From: Clostridiales bacterium | GTDB taxonomy: Bacteria; Bacillota; Clostridia; Christensenellales; Aristaeellaceae | Assembly (NCBI GenBank): GCA_015056155.1 | Contig: SVGU01000012.1 | Coordinates: 1-47,673 of the forward strand | Length of the DNA: 47,673 nucleotides | Direction: 5' to 3' | Shown here: positions 24,939 to 33,020 of the stretch, piece by piece | Numbering within the stretch: position 1 is the first letter of the stretch | Layout: each line of letters opens with the position of its first letter | The notes under the pieces: generated by a model | Told to the model about the DNA's origin: nothing | Databases searched by the model: none | What the model saw: only the letters and a program-made list of their open reading frames with translations | Program-made: the position numbers and the translations under genes

Positions 24939-25331
24939 ATGCGTGAAGTAATGATGAAGGCTCAGGCGCTGGCCGAAGCCATCGTGGAGACCGGTATGTA
25001 CCAGAAGATGCAGGAGCTGGAGCAGCAGGTGACTGCCGATCCCGAGGCGACTGCCGCCATCGCTGACTTTGTGGAGAAGCGCAACGCCTTTGAGGCGCTG
25101 CTGCAGAACCCGGAGACCGCCAAGGGCGAGTTTGCCGTTGCCGGTCAGGCCTACGCCGCTGCCCAGAGCCGTCTGGACGAGTGCGAGCTGGTCGTCGCCC
25201 TGCGCAAGGCTCAGCAGGAATACAATGACCTGATGGAAAATGTCAACCGCATCCTCCGCCTTGTCGTGACCGGCGAAACGGAAGAGGGCGGCTGCTCCGG
25301 CAACTGTGCCAGCTGCAGCGGCTGCCACTGA
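24939..25331 (+). CDS. ymcA: YlbF/YmcA family protein with Cys-rich tail
   Basis: A 130-residue helical protein of the YlbF/YmcA family: VMMKAQALAEAIVETGMYQ, ADPEATAAIADFVEKRNAFE and RLDECELVVALRKAQQEYNDL (about 75-100). In Bacillus, YmcA, YlbF and YaaT form a complex with iron-sulphur clusters that helps RNase Y mature mRNAs. The gene sits between miaB and mutS, where ymcA lies in B. subtilis, so the symbol rests on position as well as family; cotE is absent here. The tail has four closely spaced cysteines (CSGNCASCSGC), a possible metal or cluster site. ATG 24939 has AGGAGG eight bases upstream. Confidence 0.8.
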   Translation: MREVMMKAQALAEAIVETGMYQKMQELEQQVTADPEATAAIADFVEKRNAFEALLQNPETAKGEFAVAGQAYAAAQSRLDECELVVALRKAQQEYNDLMENVNRILRLVVTGETEEGGCSGNCASCSGCH

Positions 25332-25393
25332 TTGCCCGTCATTCCCATTGAAGCAGTAAGCATGAAGAAGCACCCGAACGAAGTGAGGTAACT

Positions 25394-27997
25394 ATGGCCC
25401 TGACACCGATGATGCAGCAGTACCTGCAGATGAAGGCGGAAAACCCGGGATGTCTGCTGTTTTTCCGGCTTGGCGACTTCTATGAGATGTTCTTTGACGA
25501 TGCGAAGCTCGTTTCCCGCGAGCTGGAGCTGACGCTGACCGGGCGCGACTGCGGCCTGGAGGAGCGCGCGCCCATGTGCGGCGTGCCCCATCATGCCGTG
25601 GATACCTATGTGCAGCGCCTGATCGCCAAGGGCTACAAGGTCGCCATCTGCGAGCAGATGGAGGATCCGGCGCTGGCCAAGGGACTCGTGCAGCGCGGGA
25701 TCACCCGCATCATCACCCCCGGCACGGTGATCGAATCGAACATGCTGGATGAGAAGGCGAACAACTTCCTTCTGTCCATATGCTTCGCGGGAGACCGGGC
25801 AGGCCTTGCGTTTGCCGACGTCTCCACGGGCGAATTCTTCGTGCATGAGGTGGTGAATCCGCAGGATACCCTCGCGGATGAGCTGGCGCGCATTTCCCCG
25901 ATGGAGATCATCGTGCAGGACATGGTGAAGCTCCGCGAATGCCTCGGGAGGGAGCTCGAGACCGCTTCCGAACAGCCAGGGACATGGTTCCAGCAGGCGA
26001 ACGCCGCAGAGGCGCTCTGCCGCCATTTCCGCCTGAACGACCTGTCGCCCCTCGGCCTGAGCGAGGAATACAGGGCGGCGGCCTGCGCGGCGGGCGCGCT
26101 GATGCGCTACCTGTCTGAAACGCAGAAGAACGCGCTGCAGCACATCACGGAGCTGCGGATCTATCAGGGCAGCGAAACCATGCTCCTGGACCGCAACACC
26201 CGCCGCAATCTGGAATTGACCGAATCCATCCGCGGCCGAGCCCGCAAGGGCAGCCTCCTGTCGCTGATGGACAAGACGGCCACGGCCATGGGCGGACGTT
26301 TGCTGCGCACGTGGATCGAGCAACCCCTGGTCAACCGGGAGAAGATCGAGCACCGCCTGGATGCGGTGGAGGAGCTGGCCTCCCAGCATGTGCTGACGAT
26401 GACGCTGCTGGAGGAGCTGCAGGGCGTGTACGACGTGGAACGATTGCTGTCCAAGGTCGCTTACAAGTCCCTGAGCGCCCGCGACTGCCTTGCGCTGTGC
26501 GCATCGTTCCGGAAGGTCCCGGCGATCCGTGATCTGCTGCAGGGCTGCACCGGCGACATGCTCCGCGAAGTCCGGGATTCCCTGGATACCCTGCCGGAGC
26601 TGACCGATCTGCTGGAGCGCGCCATCCATCCTGATGCGCCTGTCACCATCACCGAGGGCGGCATTATCCGCGACGGATACAGCGCCATGCTGGACGAATA
26701 CCGCACCGCATCGACCAGCGGCAAGCAGTGGATCGTCGAGTTGGAGCAGCGCGAACGCGAGGAGACGGGCATCCGCAACCTCCGCGTGCAGTACAACAAG
26801 GTTTTCGGCTATTACATCGAGGTCACCAAGTCCTATTACGACATGGTCCCGATGCGCTATGTGCGCAAGCAGACTCTTGCCAACTGCGAGCGTTACATGA
26901 CCCCGGAGCTCAAGGAGATCGAGCAGCGGATCGTCGGTGCGCAGGAGCAGTCTGTCCGGCTGGAGCTGCAGCTGTTCACGGAGATCCGCGAGCAGATCGC
27001 CGGGGAGATCAGCCGTATACAGAAGACCGCCATGGCGCTCAAGACGCTGGATGCGCTGCTGTCTCTGGCGCGTATCGCGGTGAGCAACCACTATGTCCGC
27101 CCGGCGATGAACGAGGAGGGCGTGCTGGAGATCACCGAAGGACGCCATCCAGTCGTGGAGCAGTCGATGTCCGATGGCGGCTTCGTGCCCAACGATACCG
27201 TCATGAACAGCGATGACAGCCGTATGTGCATCATCACCGGGCCGAACATGGCGGGTAAGTCCACCTACATGCGGCAGGTCGCGCTGATCACCCTGATGGC
27301 GCATATCGGCTCCTTCGTGCCCGCCGCGAGCGCAAACATCCCGATCGTTGACCGCATCTTTACCCGCGTCGGCGCGTCTGACGATCTGGCGTCCGGTCAG
27401 TCCACGTTTATGGTCGAGATGAGCGAGACGGCATATATCCTGCGCAACGCGACGGAAAAGTCCCTCGTGATCCTGGACGAGATCGGCCGCGGCACTTCGA
27501 CCTTTGACGGCCTTGCTATCGCATGGGCGGTGGTGGAATACCTGACCGACAAGGAGAAGTCCGGCGCAAAGACGCTCTTTGCGACCCACTACCATGAGCT
27601 TTCCGAGCTGGAAGGCCATGTGGAGGGCGTGCAGAATTACTGCATCTCCGTACGCGAGCACGGCGAGGATGTGATCTTCCTGCGCAAGATCGTCCGCGGC
27701 GGTGCGGACAAGTCCTTCGGTGTCCATGTGGCGCGGCTTGCGGGCGTGCCGCATCCGGTGCTGGTGCGCGCCCATGAGATCCAGGCCCGTCTGGAGGTCA
27801 GCAACATCAACCAGAAGGGCATCGGTCAAAACATCCTCGAAGAAGGGGAGAAGCGCCCTGACGAGCAGGTGAACCTGTTCGACTTCGCCAAGACGGAGAT
27901 CATCAACGAGCTGCAGAGCATCGACGTGATGGCGCTCACGCCCATGGACGCGATCAACAAGCTGTTCCTGCTGCGTGAGAAAGCACGGAAATTGTAA
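25394..27997 (+). CDS. mutS: DNA mismatch repair protein MutS
   Basis: An 867-residue MutS. The mismatch-recognition motif is RLGDFYEMF (Phe29-x-Glu31). Connector, lever and clamp domains follow. The ATPase has Walker A GPNMAGKST (from residue 616), ASDDLASGQSTFMVEM, Walker B LVILDEIGRGTSTFDG and the switch His in ATHYHEL. The C-terminus is about the usual length for MutS1. It binds mismatches and recruits MutL, encoded 60 bases downstream. ATG 25394 has GTGAGG about five bases upstream. A 62-base gap separates it from ymcA, with no terminator seen. Confidence 0.97.
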   Translation: MALTPMMQQYLQMKAENPGCLLFFRLGDFYEMFFDDAKLVSRELELTLTGRDCGLEERAPMCGVPHHAVDTYVQRLIAKGYKVAICEQMEDPALAKGLVQRGITRIITPGTVIESNMLDEKANNFLLSICFAGDRAGLAFADVSTGEFFVHEVVNPQDTLADELARISPMEIIVQDMVKLRECLGRELETASEQPGTWFQQANAAEALCRHFRLNDLSPLGLSEEYRAAACAAGALMRYLSETQKNALQHITELRIYQGSETMLLDRNTRRNLELTESIRGRARKGSLLSLMDKTATAMGGRLLRTWIEQPLVNREKIEHRLDAVEELASQHVLTMTLLEELQGVYDVERLLSKVAYKSLSARDCLALCASFRKVPAIRDLLQGCTGDMLREVRDSLDTLPELTDLLERAIHPDAPVTITEGGIIRDGYSAMLDEYRTASTSGKQWIVELEQREREETGIRNLRVQYNKVFGYYIEVTKSYYDMVPMRYVRKQTLANCERYMTPELKEIEQRIVGAQEQSVRLELQLFTEIREQIAGEISRIQKTAMALKTLDALLSLARIAVSNHYVRPAMNEEGVLEITEGRHPVVEQSMSDGGFVPNDTVMNSDDSRMCIITGPNMAGKSTYMRQVALITLMAHIGSFVPAASANIPIVDRIFTRVGASDDLASGQSTFMVEMSETAYILRNATEKSLVILDEIGRGTSTFDGLAIAWAVVEYLTDKEKSGAKTLFATHYHELSELEGHVEGVQNYCISVREHGEDVIFLRKIVRGGADKSFGVHVARLAGVPHPVLVRAHEIQARLEVSNINQKGIGQNILEEGEKRPDEQVNLFDFAKTEIINELQSIDVMALTPMDAINKLFLLREKARKL

Positions 27998-28007
27998 GAA
28001 ACCGACC

Positions 28008-28040
28008 GAACGTCTGGTCTGTACAGACTGAACGTCCGGT
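28008..28040. repeat. Tandem 11-base repeat with central palindrome upstream of mutL
   Basis: GAACGTCTGGT (28008-28018) and GAACGTCCGGT (28030-28040) are direct repeats 22 bases apart, two helical turns. Between them lies the perfect palindrome GTCTGTACAGAC (28017-28028), and the whole can fold as an imperfect hairpin. No T run follows, so it is not a usual terminator. It ends 17 bases before the mutL ATG. Confidence 0.6.
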
Positions 28041-28057
28041 TTGGAACGGAGGAAAAC

Positions 28058-30067
28058 ATGGCTGGAAAGATTCAGCTGCTGTCGGATGAGGTGATCGGCA
28101 AGATCGCAGCGGGCGAGGTCGTGGAGCGGCCCTCGGCGGCCATCAAGGAGATGGTGGAGAACAGCCTTGACGCCGGCGCAACTGCGGTGACCGTGGAAAT
28201 CCGCGACGGCGGCATCAGCTATCTGCGCGTGACGGACAACGGCAGCGGCATCCCCCACAGCGAGATCCGCATGGCCTTTGAGCGCCACGCGACCAGCAAG
28301 ATCACCCGGACGGACGACCTGTTCGCCATCCGGACGCTTGGCTTCCGCGGCGAGGCGCTGGCGTCCATCGCTGCCGTGGCGAAAGTCACCTGCACGACGC
28401 GGACGCGTGGCGAATCCAGCGGCGTCAAGGTGGTGAACGAGGGCGGGCGCATCACGGCCATCGAGGAAGCGGCCTGCCCGGAGGGAACGACCTTCGTTGT
28501 GCGCGATCTGTTCTTCAACACCCCTGTCCGCCTGAAATTCCTCAAAAAGCCCGCCACGGAGGCCGGCTATGTCTCCGACCTGATGATGCGCCTGATCCTG
28601 TCCCGCCCGGACGTCAGCTTCCGATACATCAGCCAGGGAAAGACCCTGTACCACTCCGCAGGCGACGGCAAGCTGTCCTCTGCGGTGTTCAGCATCTACG
28701 GCAGGGAGCTTCTGCGTTCCATGCGCGAGGTGGATGGGCATGAAGCCGGCCTGCTGCTCAAGGGCTTCGTCGGCGTGGGCGATTCCAGCCGCGCCAACCG
28801 GGGGCATCAGTCCTTCTTCATCAACGGCCGCTATATGCGCAGCGGGCTTCTGTCCGCTGCGGTCGAGGCTGCCTGCCGGGAGCGCGTCATTGCGGGCAAG
28901 TACCCGACATGCGTGCTGCATCTGACGCTGCCCTTTGAGGCGGTCGATGTGAACGTCCATCCCAACAAGCTGGAGGTGCGCTTCCAGAATGAGCAGGCAA
29001 TTGCGGAGGCGGTCGAGGCGATCGTCCGCGATGCACTGTCGGACAAGGATGCGCTTGAAAAGCCGGAGGTGCTCCGCCTGAACCCGGAGCAGCCCCTGCA
29101 TGCGCCGGTCAGCGTGGCAAAAAAGGACACGGTCATCACTGAAACCGACCGGAAGTCGGCTGCAACGATGACCCCGGTTCCGGCTGTGCAGAAGACGCAG
29201 GCGGTACCGGCTCCGGTCGAAAAGCCCGTCGCAGCGCAGCCTGCTCCGGAAAAGACGGCAGCAACGGTCACACCTGTACAGCCGCAGCCTGCAGCAGCGC
29301 CTGTGCAGCGCCCTGCCCTCAAACCCCTGCAGGAGCTGAAGCCTGTGTCGCCCATCATGCGGCAGACAACGGCCATGCCGGTCTATCAGCGCAGCGTGGT
29401 GCCGCCTCCCGCGGTGCAGCGCATGCCTGAAAAGCAGCCGATCCTGCCTGCACAGACGGACGCGCCGCAGACGGGCTTCCTGCCGGATGCGCCCAAGCCG
29501 CTGCGGATCATGGGAACGGCCTTCGGCAGCTACATCGTTGCCGAATATGAGGACAATCTGCTGCTGATCGACCAGCGCGGCGTTCATGAGCGACTGTTGT
29601 TTGACCGGATGATGAAGGCGCTGGACACGCACACCTGCGGACAGGAGCTGCTGATCCCGATCATCGTGCCGGTGACAAGGCGAGAGCAGCAGCTTCTGGA
29701 GGAGTACCAATGCATGCTGAACGCGATCGGCCTGAGCGTCGAGCCCTTCGGCGAAACGGAGGTCTCGATCCGCTCGATCCCGATGATCCTCGGTCAGCCC
29801 CAGGCAGGCGATCTGCTGCGGGAAATTATCGATCAGCTGGAGAGCGAGCGTGGCGTGATCTCCATGGAGCGCCGCCGCAGCGGCATCCTCGCGCTGGCCT
29901 GCAAGAAGGCGGTGCGGGGCGGCGAAAGGCTGGGCGAGAGTGATCTGCGGGAGCTTGTCAGCCGCATGGTGGACGAAAAGGTCACCCCGACCAGCCCTCG
30001 CGGTACGCCGCTGATCGTCGCGCTGACCCACGGAGACCTTGACCGGCGCTTCCGCCGGATGCAGTGA
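28058..30067 (+). CDS. mutL: DNA mismatch repair protein MutL with degenerate endonuclease motifs
   Basis: A 669-residue MutL. The N-terminal GHKL ATPase is intact: EMVENSLDAGA, VTDNGSGIPH, ATSKI and FRGEALASIAAV. About 350-490 is a Pro/Gln/Ala-rich linker. The C-terminal dimerisation domain usually carries the metal-dependent nickase in species without MutH, with motifs DQHAxxExxxxE and CPHGRP. Here these read DQRGVHERLLFD (505-516) and SPRGTP (646-651), so the His, Cys and His ligands are replaced by Arg, Ser and Arg; ACK (614-616) and Glu511 remain. Nicking may be lost or altered. ATG 28058 follows GGAGG, five bases upstream. Confidence 0.95.
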   Translation: MAGKIQLLSDEVIGKIAAGEVVERPSAAIKEMVENSLDAGATAVTVEIRDGGISYLRVTDNGSGIPHSEIRMAFERHATSKITRTDDLFAIRTLGFRGEALASIAAVAKVTCTTRTRGESSGVKVVNEGGRITAIEEAACPEGTTFVVRDLFFNTPVRLKFLKKPATEAGYVSDLMMRLILSRPDVSFRYISQGKTLYHSAGDGKLSSAVFSIYGRELLRSMREVDGHEAGLLLKGFVGVGDSSRANRGHQSFFINGRYMRSGLLSAAVEAACRERVIAGKYPTCVLHLTLPFEAVDVNVHPNKLEVRFQNEQAIAEAVEAIVRDALSDKDALEKPEVLRLNPEQPLHAPVSVAKKDTVITETDRKSAATMTPVPAVQKTQAVPAPVEKPVAAQPAPEKTAATVTPVQPQPAAAPVQRPALKPLQELKPVSPIMRQTTAMPVYQRSVVPPPAVQRMPEKQPILPAQTDAPQTGFLPDAPKPLRIMGTAFGSYIVAEYEDNLLLIDQRGVHERLLFDRMMKALDTHTCGQELLIPIIVPVTRREQQLLEEYQCMLNAIGLSVEPFGETEVSIRSIPMILGQPQAGDLLREIIDQLESERGVISMERRRSGILALACKKAVRGGERLGESDLRELVSRMVDEKVTPTSPRGTPLIVALTHGDLDRRFRRMQ

Positions 30068-30076
30068 GGTGGACAG

Positions 30077-31027
30077 ATGAGCAAGCAAACGTGCTGGGTG
30101 CTGACCGGACCTACGGCCAGCGGCAAGACCTCTCTGTCCATTCGGCTCGCCAAAGCCCACGATTGTGAGATCGTCTGCATGGATTCCATGCAGATCTACC
30201 GCAGGATGGATATCGGCACAGCCAAGCCCATGCCTGAGGAAATGGAGGGCATTCCGCATCACATGATCGACGTGGCGGATCCGGACGAGAGCTTCTCCGT
30301 CGCCCGCTATCAGGAGATGGCGGAGGAATGCATCGCCGGGATCCACGCAAGGGGCAAGCGCGTGCTTCTGGTGGGCGGCACGGGCCTGTATCTGCGGGCG
30401 CTCCGCCAGCCCATGGCGATGGGCGATGCAGCGGCGGATGAGGCGATCCGTGCAGAGCTGGAGGCGATCGCGCTGGAGCCGGAAGGGAAGCAGCGCCTGC
30501 ATGACATGCTGGAGGCTGCCGACCCGGTGACGGCTGCGCGGCTTCATGTCAACGACAGCCGACGGGTGATCCGCGCGCTGGAGGTCTACCGGCTCACAGG
30601 CGTACCGTTCTCGCAGCAGCCGCAAATACAGACCGACAGTCGGTTCGATTATCGGGTGGCGACGCTGACGATGGACCGTTCGATCCTGTATCAGCGGATC
30701 GAAAAGCGCATTGACATCATGTTCGGGCAGGGCCTGGCGGACGAGGTCCGCGGCCTGCTGGACAGCGGCGTTCCCGCCGATGCGCAGGCGATGAAGGCCA
30801 TCGGCTACAAGGAGCTGGTGCCCTACGTGCGCGGAGAGGCCTCCTTTGAGGAGACGGATTATCTGCTGAAGCTGAACACGCGGCACTACGCCAAGCGGCA
30901 GCTGACATGGATGCGCCGTGAGGAGGACGTCCTCTGGGTGGACAGCCTCTCGCCGGACGCATATGAAACCCTTGAAAACTGGTATCTGTACGGCGCAGGA
31001 AAGGCCGGAGAAGGAGCAGAAGCATGA
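30077..31027 (+). CDS. miaA: tRNA dimethylallyltransferase MiaA
   Basis: A 316-residue enzyme that transfers dimethylallyl from DMAPP to A37 of tRNAs reading UNN codons. The P-loop is GPTASGKT (11-18). DSMQIYRRMDIGTAKP follows with the catalytic Asp36, then PHHMIDVADPDESFSVARYQ, GGTGLYLRAL, NDSRRVIRALE and KLNTRHYAKRQLTWMRRE (the tRNA-binding end). It lies nine bases after mutL and its stop overlaps the next start (ATGA). Together with miaB it gives ms2i6A37. Confidence 0.96.
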   Translation: MSKQTCWVLTGPTASGKTSLSIRLAKAHDCEIVCMDSMQIYRRMDIGTAKPMPEEMEGIPHHMIDVADPDESFSVARYQEMAEECIAGIHARGKRVLLVGGTGLYLRALRQPMAMGDAAADEAIRAELEAIALEPEGKQRLHDMLEAADPVTAARLHVNDSRRVIRALEVYRLTGVPFSQQPQIQTDSRFDYRVATLTMDRSILYQRIEKRIDIMFGQGLADEVRGLLDSGVPADAQAMKAIGYKELVPYVRGEASFEETDYLLKLNTRHYAKRQLTWMRREEDVLWVDSLSPDAYETLENWYLYGAGKAGEGAEA

Positions 31028-32274
31028 CCATTCAGGAACGGATCGCCCACGCGGAAGCGGGTTTACAGGAACAGTTTGCGCGCATCGACGCGATCGAGGA
31101 GAACGGCACGCGCCGCATCCTCAAGGCATTTCAGGAGCATATGGTGGCGTACCGCCACTTTGCGCCGACTACCGGCTATGGCTATGACGACGTGGGCCGT
31201 GATACGCTGGAGCGTATCTATGCTGATCTTTTCGGCACCGAAGCGGCGATCGTCCGTCCGCAGATCGTCAGCGGAACGCATGCCATCAGCCTGTGCCTGT
31301 TCGGCCTGACACTCCCGGGCGACGAGATTCTCTCTGCGACCGGCATGCCCTATGACACGCTGGAGAATATCATCGGCTGGGGTGACGGCCCTGCGCCTGT
31401 GGGCAGCCTGAAGGAGATGGGCGTGAGCTACAATCAGGTGGAGCTGACGGAGGACGGACGCATCGACGTGGATGCGGTGGATGCGGCGATCAAGCCCAAC
31501 ACGAAGCTTGTCATCGCCCAGCGCAGCCGCGGCTATGCCTGGCGGCCCTCGCTCATGCCGGAAGAATTCGCCGATCTGGCGGATATGCTGCACCGCAAGC
31601 ATCCCGGCGTGCGCCTGATGGTGGACAACTGCTACGGCGAGTTCGTCTGCGAGAAGGAGCCGAGCCACTACGGCGCGGACGTGTGTGTCGGCAGCCTGAT
31701 CAAGAACCCCGGCGGCGGCATCGCTCCGACCGGCGGCTACGTCGTCGGCACGGAGGAGGCGATCACGCGCATTTCCTATCGTCTGACGGCGCCGGGCATC
31801 GGCCTGGAGGTCGGTTCCTACGCGGCGAGCTACCAGCCCTTCTATCAGGGTCTGTTCATGGCGCCCCACACCGTTGCGCAGGCGATCAAGACGGCCTGCC
31901 TCGCGGCGCGTATCTTCGAGGAGCTCGGCATGACGACTACGCCCGCCGCCGCTGCGCCCCGTGCGGACATCATCCAGGCGATCCAGATGCGCACCCCTGA
32001 GCGCCTTGTCGCCTTCTGCCAGGGCATCCAGATGGCTTCTCCCATCGACTCCATGGCGCTGCCCGAACCCTGGGACATGCCCGGCTACAACGATCAGGTC
32101 GTGATGGCGGCGGGTACCTTTGTCGCCGGCGCTTCGGTGGAGCTGTCCGCCGACGCACCGATGCGCGAGCCCTTCACGGCGTATCTGCAGGGCGGTCTGA
32201 CCTATGCCCACGGCCGCATCGCCATGGCGCAGGCGCTCCAGCGCATGGTCGATCAGGGCGCGCTGACCCTGTAA
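31024..32274 (+). CDS. PLP-dependent C-S lyase, methionine gamma-lyase family (YnbB-like)
   Basis: A 416-residue fold type I PLP enzyme. It begins TIQERIAHAEAGLQEQFARI, then TTGYGYDDVGRDTLERIYAD and RPQIVSGTHAISLCLFG (separate segments). The likely PLP lysine is Lys227 in SLIKNPGGGIAPTGGYVVG. The family is often annotated as methionine gamma-lyase or aluminium-resistance protein; the true substrate is not established. In B. subtilis its relative ynbB is also near miaA. It starts within the miaA stop codon and ends the nine-gene run before a strong terminator. Confidence 0.88.
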   Translation: MTIQERIAHAEAGLQEQFARIDAIEENGTRRILKAFQEHMVAYRHFAPTTGYGYDDVGRDTLERIYADLFGTEAAIVRPQIVSGTHAISLCLFGLTLPGDEILSATGMPYDTLENIIGWGDGPAPVGSLKEMGVSYNQVELTEDGRIDVDAVDAAIKPNTKLVIAQRSRGYAWRPSLMPEEFADLADMLHRKHPGVRLMVDNCYGEFVCEKEPSHYGADVCVGSLIKNPGGGIAPTGGYVVGTEEAITRISYRLTAPGIGLEVGSYAASYQPFYQGLFMAPHTVAQAIKTACLAARIFEELGMTTTPAAAAPRADIIQAIQMRTPERLVAFCQGIQMASPIDSMALPEPWDMPGYNDQVVMAAGTFVAGASVELSADAPMREPFTAYLQGGLTYAHGRIAMAQALQRMVDQGALTL

Positions 32275-32281
32275 ACGATTC

Positions 32282-32310
32282 GCATGCAGCCACCTTTCCT
32301 TGCATACTTT
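32282..32310 (+). promoter_or_regulatory. Putative sigma-E-type promoter of spoIVFAB inside the terminator
   Basis: GCATGCA (32282-32288), exactly 14 bases, then CATACTTT (32303-32310): four of seven and seven of eight against KMATATT-N14-CATACAHT. The -10 box lies in the loop of the terminator hairpin, so transcription would start at about 32317, at the beginning of the 3' arm. Confidence 0.5.
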
Positions 32311-32330
32311 GATGCAGGAAAGGTGGTTTT
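32290..32330 (+). terminator. Terminator after the C-S lyase gene; its 3' arm is the spoIVFA ribosome-binding site
   Basis: CCACCTTTCC plus TGCA (32290-32304, one bulged T) pairs with TGCA plus GGAAAGGTGG (32313-32326), followed by TTTT. The only plausible Shine-Dalgarno for ATG 32334, AAAGGTGG (32319-32326), lies in the 3' arm. Confidence 0.85.
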
Positions 32331-32333
32331 CTG

Positions 32334-33020
32334 ATGGCGGAAAAGACAATGGTCGGCGCCCTGCGGGTCAGGACGCGCCGTATCCCGGAAGCGGAAGAGA
32401 AGCATGATGTACCGGCTGAATCGGGGATCGCCATGAAGCAGGCGGCCTCTGCGGTGTGCGGGGATCATCTGCTGCGGAACATGGGTATTGCGGCGTCGCT
32501 GGTGCTGTGCGCTGTCGTGCTGCGGTCCGGGGCGATCCCGGAGCTTTCGCAGGTGACAGACGCGGTGCTGACGGCGGCAACAGATGATTCGCTCCTGGAC
32601 GATCAACTGGGCCGGCTGTCCTTTGTCAGCGCGCTCTTCCCGGAAGCGACGCTGGTATTCGGCGAGCACGGCAGGCAGACCCTCGAAATGCCCGTCAGCG
32701 GCGGCATGATCGTGCATGCATGGTCACAGTCGGAGCCATACATGTCCTGGCGCACGGCAGATCAGACCGTCAGGGCTTCGGCGGACGGCGAGGTGATCGG
32801 CGTATACCACGGCAACGGCGACGAGCGGCTGGTGCAGGTGATGGGCGAGGGTGGGCTGAGCTGCGTGTACGGCAATCTTGCCGAGCTGTCCGTCCGCACG
32901 GGCGATATGGTGCAGTGCGGCGATCCGATCGGGACGCTTTTGCGGGGTGAGGATCTCGTGCTTGAGGTGCGTCGGGACGGGATGAGCATCGACCCGGCGC
33001 TGTATCTGGGCGGCGTATGA
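32334..33020 (+). CDS. spoIVFA: Stage IV sporulation protein FA-like (degenerate M23/LytM domain)
   Basis: A 228-residue protein. A cytosolic, charged N-terminus (about 1-45) precedes one span (MGIAASLVLCAVVL) and an outer LytM/M23-like domain (about 120-228): MPVSGGMIVHAW, SADGEVIGVYHGNGDE, LSCVYGNLAELSVRTGDMVQ. The His and Asp zinc ligands of active M23 peptidases are missing, as expected for SpoIVFA, which restrains and anchors SpoIVFB in the outer forespore membrane. The overlap with spoIVFB (ATGA) confirms the pair. ATG 32334 uses a Shine-Dalgarno within the preceding terminator; ATG 32433 (MKQAAS) is a weaker alternative. Confidence 0.8.
   Translation: MAEKTMVGALRVRTRRIPEAEEKHDVPAESGIAMKQAASAVCGDHLLRNMGIAASLVLCAVVLRSGAIPELSQVTDAVLTAATDDSLLDDQLGRLSFVSALFPEATLVFGEHGRQTLEMPVSGGMIVHAWSQSEPYMSWRTADQTVRASADGEVIGVYHGNGDERLVQVMGEGGLSCVYGNLAELSVRTGDMVQCGDPIGTLLRGEDLVLEVRRDGMSIDPALYLGGV

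Noticed and set aside
25211-30886. A 1,891-codon open frame on the minus strand across mutS, mutL and miaA
   Set aside because: It is antisense to three well-conserved genes. Long antisense frames are expected in GC-rich DNA with biased third positions; it has no domain and no start signals.
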